Source of the DNA: Synergistales bacterium
GTDB lineage: Bacteria; Synergistota; Synergistia; Synergistales; Aminobacteriaceae
Length of the DNA: 23,866 nucleotides
Assembly (NCBI GenBank): GCA_025997955.1
Contig: BNVH01000063.1
Coordinates: forward strand, 1-23,866
Reading direction: 5' to 3'
The notes under the pieces were generated by a model. The model was not told the origin of the DNA. It saw only the letters and a list, made by a program, of their open reading frames with translations, and made no database searches. Below, in pieces: positions 7,295 through 14,923 of this stretch. Position 1 is the stretch's first letter. Every line of letters starts with the position of its first letter. A program made the translations under genes and the position numbers.

Positions 7295-7651
7295 TTACTC
7301 TACCTCCTGTGTTTTGCGTTCATGCTCTTCTATCGCAATTTTTTGTACCAAGGTTGATACTTTATACTCCAATTGTGATATCTGCAGAGAAAGACAAAAG
7401 ACCTTTTGCAACAGCAAAAAAATGATAAATAGAAATACAAAATTTATAGGCGATTCAAATCCCAGAAAATAAGCAAGCGAAATGACTATATTAGGGAACA
7501 GGCTGATTACCAGCAAAGAAAATGCCATCAATATCCACGAAACAGTATCGTCAATGCGGAACCTACCCCTCCCCCACCGTATACATAGCACAACAAAGAT
7601 TATAGAAATTAAAGAACCAATGATTAAAATACATTGTATAAAAATATTCAT
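7295..7651 (-). CDS. DUF2304-family small membrane protein
   Basis: This 118-residue protein has three hydrophobic helices (about residues 5-23, 38-55 and 65-88), followed by a charged coiled-coil-like tail with the heptad-like LQISQLEYKVSTLVQKIA. The arrangement and the neighbouring DPM1-like GT2 match DUF2304 proteins, which commonly sit next to polyprenyl-phosphate glycosyltransferases. The exact function is not established; a membrane partner or anchor for the GT2 is a reasonable inference. It starts 20 nt after the GT2 stop codon with only a weak Shine-Dalgarno, so coupling to the GT2 is likely. Confidence 0.7.
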   Translation of the reverse strand: MNIFIQCILIIGSLISIIFVVLCIRWGRGRFRIDDTVSWILMAFSLLVISLFPNIVISLAYFLGFESPINFVFLFIIFLLLQKVFCLSLQISQLEYKVSTLVQKIAIEEHERKTQEVE

Positions 7652-7671
7652 GATTGTCTCATTTACTTTCG

Positions 7672-8373
7672 CTAATTTCTAAACCACTGAATCAATAGAA
7701 TGGATAATCCCATGCGAATCATGTACATTGCTGACTTATATGTGGTTAAATAGCTTTCTCCAGCCGTTCGCTCTTGCATTTGCACCTGAACTTCCGCAAC
7801 CGTGGCGCCACGCCGCAGTAAATGAGAAATTGTATCCGGCTCTGGATCATAATTCAGATTGAATGCAAAGAGTTCTATCATTTTCCTGTTAAACATACGC
7901 AAACCCGATGTGGGGTCTTTGATTATTCTGCCTGTAGTAAGCCTTATAGAGAAAGAAATCAAAAAACTCCCCAGCATCCTAACCGTGAAAGGCTTTTGAG
8001 CTTTAAAAAAGCGCGAGCCAATCACTATATCGTGCTCACCATCCTCCGCAATTTTTGTCATTGATGAAATATATTCGGGAAGGTGCTGGCCGTCGCCGTC
8101 AAACTGAACAGCGTAAGAATACCCCTTAGCGTAAGCATATTTCAGCCCTGCCTGAAAAGCGCCGGAAAGCCCCAAGTTTACCGGAAGATCAATAAAATTA
8201 TATCCATTATCCTTGCAGATATACGCCGTTCTATCTTTTGAGCCGTCATTTACGACAACATAATCATATTGCGGGTAATTTGTTATTAAGTTATCGATTA
8301 CTTTTGCAATGTTTCCGGCTTCGTTATATGCGGGAATGATTAGCAATATTTTTTTCATTATATTTAGTCTCAC
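7672..8373 (-). CDS. GT2 family glycosyltransferase (polyprenyl-phosphate sugar transferase-like)
   Basis: This 233-residue GT-A enzyme has the nucleotide-sugar entry LLIIPAYNEAGNI (about residues 10-22), VVVNDGSKDRT (39-49) and the metal-binding DGD in QFDGDGQHLPEY (90-101). These are typical of dolichyl/undecaprenyl-phosphate mannose or glucose synthases. The C-terminus has only weak hydrophobicity, so membrane attachment may depend on the DUF2304 partner. The GTG at 8373 has GAGAGG 8 nt upstream. ATG 8358 gives the more usual MKKILLIIPAYNE start but lacks a good ribosome site, so the true start is uncertain. It is the first gene of a four-gene operon ending with the methyltransferase, and its leader carries a terminator and an octamer repeat. 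Confidence 0.85.
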   Translation of the reverse strand: MRLNIMKKILLIIPAYNEAGNIAKVIDNLITNYPQYDYVVVNDGSKDRTAYICKDNGYNFIDLPVNLGLSGAFQAGLKYAYAKGYSYAVQFDGDGQHLPEYISSMTKIAEDGEHDIVIGSRFFKAQKPFTVRMLGSFLISFSIRLTTGRIIKDPTSGLRMFNRKMIELFAFNLNYDPEPDTISHLLRRGATVAEVQVQMQERTAGESYLTTYKSAMYMIRMGLSILLIQWFRN

Positions 8374-8396
8374 TTATCAAACCTCTCAAAAATCAC

Positions 8397-8442
8397 AAAA
8401 AAATCCCTCTCCGCGCCGGCGTAAACCGACAACGAAAAGGGA
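8397..8442 (-). terminator. Strong intrinsic terminator in the leader of the polysaccharide operon
   Basis: On the minus strand, positions 8442-8426 (starting TCCCTTTTCG) pair with 8419-8404 (ending GGAGAGGGA) around a TTTACG loop. They form a long stem with some G-T pairs and one bulge, followed at once by seven T (8403-8397). It ends about 24 nt before the GT2 start. It may terminate nrdJ read-through. However, any promoter upstream of it that serves the GT2 operon would have to read through, which suggests attenuation or antitermination. Confidence 0.75.
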
Positions 8443-8483
8443 CTCGACAAAAAGAAAGCGAGGTCAGAGAATTGAAATTTTAG

Positions 8484-8553
8484 ATTATAGAAGTCGTCTG
8501 AACGTCTGAACGTCTGAACGTCTGAACGTCTGAACGTCTGAACGATGATTATA
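8484..8553 (-). promoter_or_regulatory. Two TATAAT boxes flanking the octamer repeat
   Basis: Minus-strand TATAAT occurs at 8489-8484, just downstream of the repeat array, and again at 8553-8548, just upstream of it. For the proximal box the -35 region would fall inside the repeats, where TTCAGA is a 4/6 match to TTGACA at 15-bp spacing. Either box could start the GT2 operon transcript. The spacing to any upstream element would shift by 8 bp per repeat lost or gained. Confidence 0.4.
8495..8542. repeat. Tandem octamer repeat, CGTCTGAA x 6
   Basis: Six perfect head-to-tail copies of CGTCTGAA occupy 8495-8542, with a partial CG after them. The array lies in a gene-free interval (8374-8755) between nrdJ and the start of the polysaccharide operon. 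The unit length is not a multiple of three, and copies are identical, which indicates recent slippage. No protein-coding frame across it looks real. Confidence 0.95.
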
Positions 8554-8693
8554 AAGTTTTTCTAAATTAAAAACATCGGTAAAAACCACTAAAACCAACT
8601 CCGCGCATAGTTTTTCAAAACGTAAAATGAACTCTAGTTTCAGAATAATATCACTTCAAGCAATAAAAGGCAAGAATGACATTCAGCTGAAAG

Positions 8694-8724
8694 TTTATGA
8701 AACGGCCGTTTATGAAACGGCCGT
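8694..8724 (-). terminator. Inverted/direct repeat downstream of nrdJ, possible terminator
   Basis: TTTATGAAACGGCCG occurs twice in tandem (8694-8708, 8709-8723). Because ACGGCCGT is itself palindromic, the copies also form a 10-bp perfect hairpin with a 3-nt loop (8702-8724). It lies about 30 nt beyond the nrdJ stop. The downstream T content on the minus strand is modest, so termination would be weak. The rest of 8543-8755 shows nothing else I can support. Confidence 0.35.
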
Positions 8725-8755
8725 GTGCGAGATTGTCCGCGTGTTATTTACCGCT

Positions 8756-11389
8756 CTATTTGCAGGGGCTGTATCCACAGCTGAAACAATAAGCGCAGCC
8801 CGAGATCATCTCCATGGGGGCCTTGCACTCGGGGCAAGGCGCGCCGCTCTCATGCACGACCAACTTGAGCTCGCCCTCTTTGTTCTTTGACCCCTCCACC
8901 AACTTTTCGAGCAGTACGGCTATCGCGTCGGGGATAGAGCGGGCGACGTGAGTCTCGTCAAAGCCGAACATCCAATATTCCTTGCCGGAAAGCCCCTTGA
9001 GGGTGTCGATAAAGTCCTCTATCTTGCTCCCGGAGCGCAGGCCTATCGATATGGCGCGCGAAAGAGCCTCAGTCATGGCCTTCAACTCCGAGCCCGATTT
9101 GCCCACGGTGATAAAAATCTCAAACGGGTCGTTGCCGTCGAAGTTGAGCGTGATATATATGCTGCCCCATGGGGTGCTCTCCTTTATTGTCTTGCCGAAC
9201 ACGACGAGCCCCGGACGCGCTTTGACGCGGCCTGAGCCTTTTTGCGCGTCGTCGGCTTTTTTAATTTCTATGGGCTGATATGAGCGCGAGCCGTCTCTGT
9301 ATATCGTTATGCCCTTGCAGCCGAGACGATAGCAATCACGGTAGACGCGCCTGACGTCCTCTACAGTCGCTTCGTTTGGCAGATTTACTGTCTTGCTGAC
9401 GCCTGAATCGACTATACGCGCAAAGACGCCCGTTATATCGACGTGCTGCTCAGTGGTGATGTCGTAGGCCGTAACGTAGGCTTTGTCCGAAAGACGCCCC
9501 GTTTTTTTGTACTCCGCGCGCTGTTTTTCGGATAGGAGCTTGTGCCAAAATTCCCGCTCTTCCGTCCCCTCGCCGTCCACTTTGGCTATATGCCTGTTCC
9601 AAGACCAGGCGAAGTTTGGCTCTATACCGGAGCTCGCGTCTAAGATCATCGATATGGAGCCGGTAGGCGCGATAGAAAGACGCCGGCTGTTGCGAAGCTG
9701 TCCACGAACCAACGCTTTCAGCGCGCGCTTGGCGTCTTCAAAAGAGTGACCCCTGTCGCATATACAAAACTCGGCGAGAGTGTTTATGAGAGTTTTTGGG
9801 ATTATATCCGTCTTGCGCATACTCTTTATCAGTTGATCATATTCTTCCTCGGAGAGCAGCGAAAACCACTCGTCGCTGAAAAGCACGCCCTCGCTGAAAA
9901 GATTTTGCGTCCCGGACTCGTCGCTTTCCACGTCCCGCCTGAACATGTCGAATAGCTCTTTTACGAGCTCCGCGTCGGGGAAAGGGGGCTTGCCCGCGTC
10001 GGCGACAATCTCGGCAGTCGCCAAAAGCGCGCCGGTGGAAAGCGCTCCGCCCAAACGCTCGCAAAAAGCGTGAAACTCGTCGCTGCCATAGACGATACCC
10101 TGCATAACAGCCGCGTCGGCAAGGCCCATCAACCCAAGACCGACGGGGCGGATTCTTCTCGTTCGCTCCCCTATTTTATCCAAGGGATAAGAACAGGCGT
10201 CTATGACCAAATCGAGATAGTATATAGAGCGCGCGACTTGGTCGGCAAAACCATCCCAGTCGAAAGTTTCGTCGCGAGACGCGGCGTCTTTATTCACAAA
10301 AGCCTCTACGTTGACGGAGCCGAGGTTGCAGCTTGTGTAGTTTGGAAGGGGCTGCTCGCCGCATGGGTTTGTCGATTCTATGACCCAGTCCTCGTCCATC
10401 TTGAGGATATTGTCCTGCTGCGCGCGGTCTATAAAGAAAATGCCGGGATCTCCGCGCTTCCAGGCGCTTTCGCAGATATGATCCATCAGATCTTTGGCGT
10501 TGATTGTCCTGCTCACGGAGCCGGACGCCCGTGAGATGAGGTCAAAATCCTCGTTTTTCGACTCGGCCTCCATCAATTTGTCGGATATAGCCACTGATAT
10601 ATTGAAATAGGGAAGTTTTCCGTCCTCGGTTTTAGAGTCTATGAAGCGAAAAATATCCGGGTGATTGTCAAAAAGCATGCCCATGAGAGCCGCCCTGCGC
10701 TTGCCTCCCTGAACGACGACCGCCCCCATAGTGTTCCATGTCTCCATAAATGAGACAGGACCCGACGCCTTCCCCCCCGTCCCCCCGCTTATCTCGGAGC
10801 CGTACTCCCTTAGCCAGCCAAAGTTGCCTCCCACGCCGCCGCCGAACTTGCTTATTATGCTCGCGTCGCGGACGGAATCAAATATACCCTCTATGCTGTC
10901 CGGCACGTTTATGACAAAACAGGCGAAAAGCTGTTGATTTTTTGTCTTATTTTCTCTCAGGCGGACGTAATCATCCCATATCATACCGTCGACCGGCTTA
11001 TAGATTATTCGGGCGAACTCAGGTATCACACAAAGCCCGGCCGCCGCGTTGAAAAGGCAGGGAGAATTGAAAAGGAAGCGCCGGTTCAGTATGTCGTAGA
11101 GAATATTTTTTTCTAAAATTTTAAGCCACTCTAAGGAGGCGGGGTCGGAGCCCAGCAGCTTATCGGTCTCGGCGCTCGCTATTGTGCGGGCGACGCGAAG
11201 GGCGAACTCCTCGAACGTCCTCTCTTTTCTGATTTTTTGAGTGTCTGGCAGAGAATCGTCATAACGCGCTACAAAATAACGCTGCTCCAAAAGCCACATC
11301 GCGTTCTCGGAAAGGCGCGGCGCTTGAGGAGTCTCAAAAGAACCATACGGAAAGTTACCGGCAAAACGCTCTTTTAGTGAGCGAGACAA
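8756..11389 (-). CDS. nrdJ: Adenosylcobalamin-dependent class II ribonucleotide reductase
   Basis: This 877-residue cytoplasmic enzyme reduces ribonucleotides to deoxyribonucleotides using adenosylcobalamin to generate a thiyl radical without oxygen. NPCGEQ at 341-346 holds the radical Cys343 with Asn341 and Glu345. Cys157 (LFACFVI) and Cys354 (YTSCNLGS) are the expected redox pair, with the same 11-residue offset from the radical Cys seen in characterised NrdJ. FGGGVGGNFGWLR and the APTGSIS loop (near residue 590) are conserved RNR elements. The C-terminus carries a zinc-ribbon CPEC...CAYCFSC. Start is TTG 11389 with AAGGAG 9 nt upstream; no better start is visible. It is divergent from kdnB, and no cobalamin riboswitch is evident in the 174-bp gap. 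Confidence 0.95.
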   Translation of the reverse strand: MSRSLKERFAGNFPYGSFETPQAPRLSENAMWLLEQRYFVARYDDSLPDTQKIRKERTFEEFALRVARTIASAETDKLLGSDPASLEWLKILEKNILYDILNRRFLFNSPCLFNAAAGLCVIPEFARIIYKPVDGMIWDDYVRLRENKTKNQQLFACFVINVPDSIEGIFDSVRDASIISKFGGGVGGNFGWLREYGSEISGGTGGKASGPVSFMETWNTMGAVVVQGGKRRAALMGMLFDNHPDIFRFIDSKTEDGKLPYFNISVAISDKLMEAESKNEDFDLISRASGSVSRTINAKDLMDHICESAWKRGDPGIFFIDRAQQDNILKMDEDWVIESTNPCGEQPLPNYTSCNLGSVNVEAFVNKDAASRDETFDWDGFADQVARSIYYLDLVIDACSYPLDKIGERTRRIRPVGLGLMGLADAAVMQGIVYGSDEFHAFCERLGGALSTGALLATAEIVADAGKPPFPDAELVKELFDMFRRDVESDESGTQNLFSEGVLFSDEWFSLLSEEEYDQLIKSMRKTDIIPKTLINTLAEFCICDRGHSFEDAKRALKALVRGQLRNSRRLSIAPTGSISMILDASSGIEPNFAWSWNRHIAKVDGEGTEEREFWHKLLSEKQRAEYKKTGRLSDKAYVTAYDITTEQHVDITGVFARIVDSGVSKTVNLPNEATVEDVRRVYRDCYRLGCKGITIYRDGSRSYQPIEIKKADDAQKGSGRVKARPGLVVFGKTIKESTPWGSIYITLNFDGNDPFEIFITVGKSGSELKAMTEALSRAISIGLRSGSKIEDFIDTLKGLSGKEYWMFGFDETHVARSIPDAIAVLLEKLVEGSKNKEGELKLVVHESGAPCPECKAPMEMISGCAYCFSCGYSPCK

Positions 11390-11449
11390 AGGCTTCCACT
11401 CCTTTATAAATTATAAATACTACCCACCCATAAAGCGGACAGCCGATAT

Positions 11450-11479
11450 ATTGTACCTCATTTGGAGATTTAGAGTCCA
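11450..11479 (-). promoter_or_regulatory. Candidate nrdJ promoter
   Basis: On the minus strand TGGACT, an 18-bp spacer and TACAAT (11455-11450) lie about 60 nt before the TTG start. A second TATAAT-like box sits too close to the ribosome site to leave a leader. The match is moderate. Confidence 0.35.
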
Positions 11480-11563
11480 CGCGTCTGTGATAAACTTTAT
11501 AAAACGACAAAAGAGGCGCGAGATGAGGCGGCTGAATTCTGAAAAAGGGAGAATTTTGAGAAA

Positions 11564-12682
11564 ATGGGAAAAGCGTTAGATGATTTTGTTCATTCTGAGA
11601 AGTGGTGGAGGACAAACATCCCAAGCGAGATTATATTATCGGAAAACGGGGTGTCCGATTCTTTGAGACTTTTAAAGGAAAGAAAGGGCAGGCCTTTTTT
11701 TATCTTAGATAAAGCTTTGGTTGGGCAGGAAAAGTTCAAGCCCTTTTTGGAAGCGGAGCCCGACTTTTTATTTTTGTTCGACGCGACAGCTTCGGAGCCC
11801 AGAACCAGCGACGTCGACGCCTTAGTGAAGCTCGTCAAGGACAAAAACCTGAACCCCGACGTCATAGTAGGCGTAGGCGGAGGCGGCGCTATGGATTTGG
11901 CCAAGGCCACCGGCATCTGCTTAAAAAACCCAAAGACGGCCGCTGAGTACCAGGGGTGGGGTTTCGATATGCTCAGCGGCGTCGATGTTTGGGTCGTCCC
12001 GACTTTAATTGGGACAGGAGCCGAGCTGACTCCTATCGCCGTCTTGAGGGGACCCCAAAAGAAACTCGGCATCAACACCTCCTTGGTGGCGGCCAAGATA
12101 GCCTTCATCGACCCGCAGCTGTCCGAGAAAGCCAAAAAATTCAACCGGTTTTTCACGATGATGGACTGTTTTTATCATCACTATGAGATAACTATGAGCA
12201 AAACCAGCGCGCCTGACGCCATACTCGACGCCCAGGACGGACTCACTCTATCAAGGAGCGTGCTTTCTCGTGACCTATCGGAGTACAGCCTCGAAGTCGC
12301 TGTCACATCCGCGCGCGCCTCCATCCTTGGAGGGAGCAGCACCATCGGGGGAAGGGTCGGGGCCAGCCACGCCATCTCCTACGGACTAAGCAACGCCGCT
12401 CCTCGCCTGCCTCACAGCGTGGCCGTCACCATCTCTATGCTCGGGCTGGAGGACCTCTATAGCGGCGGCGGATATGAGGAAACCCTAAAGTATCTTGACG
12501 TCAACGGGCTTCCCGTACCCAAAGCGCGAGACTACGACATCAGCGCCTCGCATATCGACGGTCTGGTCAAGACGGCTTTGGGTATGGACAAACTTTGGCT
12601 GAGTCACTTCGGCGAGGGCTGGGAGAAGACCGTCACCTCGAGTTTTCTGAGGGGCGTGTATACAAAGATTGTGGAGGCGTAA
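11564..12682 (+). CDS. kdnB: Iron-type alcohol dehydrogenase, Kdo 8-oxidase-like (KdnB)
   Basis: This 372-residue group III (iron-type) dehydrogenase has the cofactor loop VGGGGAMDLAK (about residues 104-114). Metal ligands fit D201 in MMDCFYHH (D-x3-H, H205), H269 (GASHAISYG) and H284 (LPHSVAV). Together with the adjacent aminotransferase and kdsB it matches KdnB of Shewanella, which oxidises the 8-hydroxyl of Kdo to an aldehyde for amination. A generic iron-ADH role is possible on sequence alone; the locus makes the Kdo assignment likely. ATG 11564 has a distant GGGAG. The gene converges on kdnA rather than being co-transcribed with it, so the two pathway steps have separate promoters. Confidence 0.72.
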   Translation: MGKALDDFVHSEKWWRTNIPSEIILSENGVSDSLRLLKERKGRPFFILDKALVGQEKFKPFLEAEPDFLFLFDATASEPRTSDVDALVKLVKDKNLNPDVIVGVGGGGAMDLAKATGICLKNPKTAAEYQGWGFDMLSGVDVWVVPTLIGTGAELTPIAVLRGPQKKLGINTSLVAAKIAFIDPQLSEKAKKFNRFFTMMDCFYHHYEITMSKTSAPDAILDAQDGLTLSRSVLSRDLSEYSLEVAVTSARASILGGSSTIGGRVGASHAISYGLSNAAPRLPHSVAVTISMLGLEDLYSGGGYEETLKYLDVNGLPVPKARDYDISASHIDGLVKTALGMDKLWLSHFGEGWEKTVTSSFLRGVYTKIVEA

Positions 12683-12694
12683 AGCGAAAAACGA

Positions 12695-12714
12695 GGCGGA
12701 TAAATATGTCCGCC
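12695..12714 (-). terminator. Hairpin between convergent kdnB and kdnA
   Basis: GGCGGA (12695-12700) pairs with TCCGCC (12709-12714). On the minus strand it is followed by TCGTTTTT, so it reads as a terminator for kdsB-kdnA. On the plus strand there is no T tract. The element resembles short dispersed hairpins often found between convergent genes. Confidence 0.6.
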
Positions 12715-12729
12715 CCTACGAGAATTTGG

Positions 12730-13923
12730 TTATAACGCCGATTTTATCGCGTCAGCCGCTTTTTTTGCCTTGGCGGGGAGGTCTTCCTCTTTCCATCCCA
12801 ACTTGATGGATATGGATATACAGCGGGACATCCAACGGTCGGAGGCCGAGAAGTCCGCTTTCGCGTAGTCGGGCATACCGGACAAAAGCGCCTCGGGTAT
12901 CGGGTTTGCGAAGCGGCGCTCTTTGAAGTGCGTCCAGTTTCGGACGTAGTGCCAGTTGTTGTCGTACCAGTGGAACACGCCCTCCACGCCGGCGTCTTTC
13001 AGGGCGCGCGTAACAGAGCGCGCTTGCTCCTCGCTCTTCACGAAAAAGGTCAGGAACGTGGAGCTGTCTCCTTCTGGGTCTGGAAGACGGCGGAAAGTGA
13101 GGCCGTCTATCTCGGAGAGGGCGTCTTTAAAGTGCTTTTTATGCAGGCGCTGACGGCGCAGGAAGTCTTCGAGCTTAGAGATTTGGGCGCATCCCACCGC
13201 GGCGTGCAGCTCGGATATACGATAGTTGTAGCCGGGGAAGAGATGACCCTCCGCGCCCCTGTCGTCGTTTTCGTGGTCATGTCCGTGATCGTGATACATG
13301 TCGGCTCTTTCGTAGAGCGAGGCGTCATTTGTAACCACGGCCCCGCCCTCGCCGCAGGTCACGATTTTGTTATAGTCAAAGGAATAGCAGCCGGCGTTGC
13401 CGAGAGAGCCCAAAAACTTGCCTTTGTAGCTTGCGCCGAAAGCCTGACAGGCGTCCTCCACGAGAGACAGGTTGTGTTTTTTGCAGATATCGGTTAGCGC
13501 GTCCAAATCCGCCGCCGCCCCGCACATGTGCACCGGCATGACGACCTTGGTTTTGGGTGTGACGGCCTTTTGCACGGCGTCTGGATTTAAACAGAGGGTG
13601 TCGTCGACATCGACTATTATGGGCGTGGCCCCCGCCGCCATAATGGACTCAAACGTCGCCACAAACGTGAACGTGGGCATTATGACCTCGTCTCCGCTCC
13701 CGACGCCGAGCGCCGCCAGCGCGGTCGTCAAGGCCGCCGTTCCGTTCGCCAAAAGAAGCGCGTGCTTGACGCCGGAGCAAGTTCTGATGGCCTCCTCCAT
13801 GTCCTTGGCCTTCCACAGGCCGTCGCGCGCCGGCGCAGAGCCATAACGCATAAGGACTCCCGTCTCCATAACTTCCGCTACCGCGTTACGTTCTCTCTCA
13901 TCAAATAATTCGCTGCCAGGCAT
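12730..13923 (-). CDS. kdnA: PLP aminotransferase, 8-amino-Kdo synthesis (KdnA-like)
   Basis: This 397-residue DegT/DnrJ/EryC1-family aminotransferase has the Schiff-base lysine K186 in SFDYNKIVTCGEGG and VEDACQAFGA (155-164) contacting PLP. The opening MPGSELFDERERNAVAEVMETG is typical of the KdnA subgroup rather than of generic sugar aminotransferases. KdnA transfers an amino group, glutamate being the usual donor, to the C8 aldehyde made by KdnB, giving 8-amino-3,8-dideoxy-manno-octulosonate (Kdo8N). ATG 13923 follows AGGAGG by 9 nt, and that site lies just after the kdsB stop 20 bp upstream, so kdsB-kdnA is an operon. It is GC-rich like nrdJ and unlike the 4.5-8.4 kb block. Confidence 0.78.
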   Translation of the reverse strand: MPGSELFDERERNAVAEVMETGVLMRYGSAPARDGLWKAKDMEEAIRTCSGVKHALLLANGTAALTTALAALGVGSGDEVIMPTFTFVATFESIMAAGATPIIVDVDDTLCLNPDAVQKAVTPKTKVVMPVHMCGAAADLDALTDICKKHNLSLVEDACQAFGASYKGKFLGSLGNAGCYSFDYNKIVTCGEGGAVVTNDASLYERADMYHDHGHDHENDDRGAEGHLFPGYNYRISELHAAVGCAQISKLEDFLRRQRLHKKHFKDALSEIDGLTFRRLPDPEGDSSTFLTFFVKSEEQARSVTRALKDAGVEGVFHWYDNNWHYVRNWTHFKERRFANPIPEALLSGMPDYAKADFSASDRWMSRCISISIKLGWKEEDLPAKAKKAADAIKSAL

Positions 13924-13943
13924 ATCAATAATCCTCCTAAAAA

Positions 13944-14678
13944 TTAAATTTGAATCGTTCTCTTTATTGTCTCCTCAAAAAGCGCCACGTCTTCGGCTGT
14001 ATCTATCTCTACTGTCTCTATGTCCGTTTCTATACATTGTATAACTTCGCCGTTCTCCAAGACGCGCAGCATCTCCAAGTTTTCCGCCCGCTCAAGCGGA
14101 GTCCTGGGACGCGCGGCAAACTCAAAGAGAGACTCCCTGCGCCACGCGTAAGGGCCTACATGTTTGAAGCGCACGACTTCCGAGCCGCCCGAAAAAGGTA
14201 TCGGTGAACGGCTGAAATAAAGGGCGCGCAGTTTTTCATCAAAAACCATTTTTACGATGGATTGTCTATTGACTTCCTCGGGGCGCTCTATGCGTTTAGC
14301 CAGAACCGCTAACTTTACGTCGCTATCGCGTCTCAGCGCGTTCACCATCGGGTCTATCATGGCGGGAGTGACCATCGGGTCGTCACCTTGGATGTTTATG
14401 ACGAACCGCGAGGGGATACCTTTCGCGACGTAAGCGACGCGGTCGTTTCCGGTCTGGAGCTCGGATGGCGTCATCATCGCCTCGCCGCCGGCGCGCTCTA
14501 TCAGACTCGCTATAGCTTCGTGGTCAGTCGCCACGATAACTCGGTCAACAAGCGCGCTTTGCCTCACTCCCTCCCAAACCCACAGCGCCAATTCTTTGTC
14601 GCAAAGTTTCAAAAGAGGTTTACCGGGCAAGCGGGTACTCCCGTATCTCGCCGGAATGACGGCTAAAGTTTCGATCAT
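13944..14678 (-). CDS. kdsB: CMP-Kdo / CMP-Kdo8N synthetase
   Basis: This 244-residue cytidylyltransferase activates Kdo or Kdo8N with CTP to give the CMP-sugar used by WaaA. Signatures are the nucleotide loop VIPARYGSTRLPGKPL (about residues 7-22), ATDHE, INIQGDDP (metal-binding Asp) and YFSRSPIPF. ATG 14678 follows AAGGAG by 7 nt; a longer frame to 14723 lacks a ribosome site. Its operon with kdnA suggests preference for Kdo8N, as reported for the Shewanella enzyme, but specificity cannot be read here. A 64-bp near-copy of its 5' region lies at 14732-14795. Confidence 0.88.
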   Translation of the reverse strand: MIETLAVIPARYGSTRLPGKPLLKLCDKELALWVWEGVRQSALVDRVIVATDHEAIASLIERAGGEAMMTPSELQTGNDRVAYVAKGIPSRFVINIQGDDPMVTPAMIDPMVNALRRDSDVKLAVLAKRIERPEEVNRQSIVKMVFDEKLRALYFSRSPIPFSGGSEVVRFKHVGPYAWRRESLFEFAARPRTPLERAENLEMLRVLENGEVIQCIETDIETVEIDTAEDVALFEETIKRTIQI

Positions 14679-14731
14679 CGCGCTTCTCCTTTTACAGAAA
14701 TCACTACAGGAATTATATAACATTAATCAAT

Positions 14732-14807
14732 ACCCACAACACCAATTCTTTGCCGCAAAGTTTCAAAAGAGGCTTGCCGGGCAAGCGGGCGCTCCTATCC
14801 CCCATAG
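14732..14807 (-). pseudogene. Relic of a second kdsB N-terminus
   Basis: Positions 14732-14795 match kdsB 14578-14641 in the same orientation, with 7 mismatches in 64 nt. On the minus strand one frame reads RLPGKPLLKLCGKELVLWV, parallel to RLPGKPLLKLCDKELALWV of kdsB. The flanks lose the alignment, no start codon or full domain remains, and other frames hold stops. It is a fragment left by a duplication or by loss of a paralogous cytidylyltransferase. Confidence 0.8.
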
Positions 14808-14828
14808 GGCAAACCGACGTCTCCGGCG

Positions 14829-14856
14829 TTGCGCTCAATAAGAAAAATGCTATAAT
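14829..14856 (+). promoter_or_regulatory. Promoter of the core glycosyltransferase operon
   Basis: TTGCGC (14829-14834), a 16-bp spacer and TATAAT (14851-14856) preceded by TGC make an extended -10 promoter. Transcription would start near 14863, about 60 nt before the first GT8 gene. Confidence 0.65.
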
Positions 14857-14923
14857 CCTAAATCATTAGCGAAAAACGAAAATCGGCAAGCCAAAATAAA
14901 TCTGTTATGGAAAGGATTTTTTC

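Noticed and set aside
8495..8542. CRISPR array
   Set aside because: The copies are 8 bp and contiguous with no spacers, so this is a simple tandem repeat.
8627..8890. Plus-strand open frame with a repeated VYETAVYETAV stretch
   Set aside because: The repeat is encoded by the 15-bp tandem duplication, and the rest is antisense to the nrdJ C-terminus. There is no start context or family resemblance.
10761..10790. G-runs in nrdJ (runs of 7 and 6) as a phase-variation site
   Set aside because: They encode the SGGTGGK glycine loop, the runs are short, and switching off an essential-type enzyme is unlikely.
11390..11563. Cobalamin riboswitch before nrdJ
   Set aside because: The 174-bp divergent gap is too short to hold a B12 riboswitch plus both promoters, and I see no B12-box-like motif.
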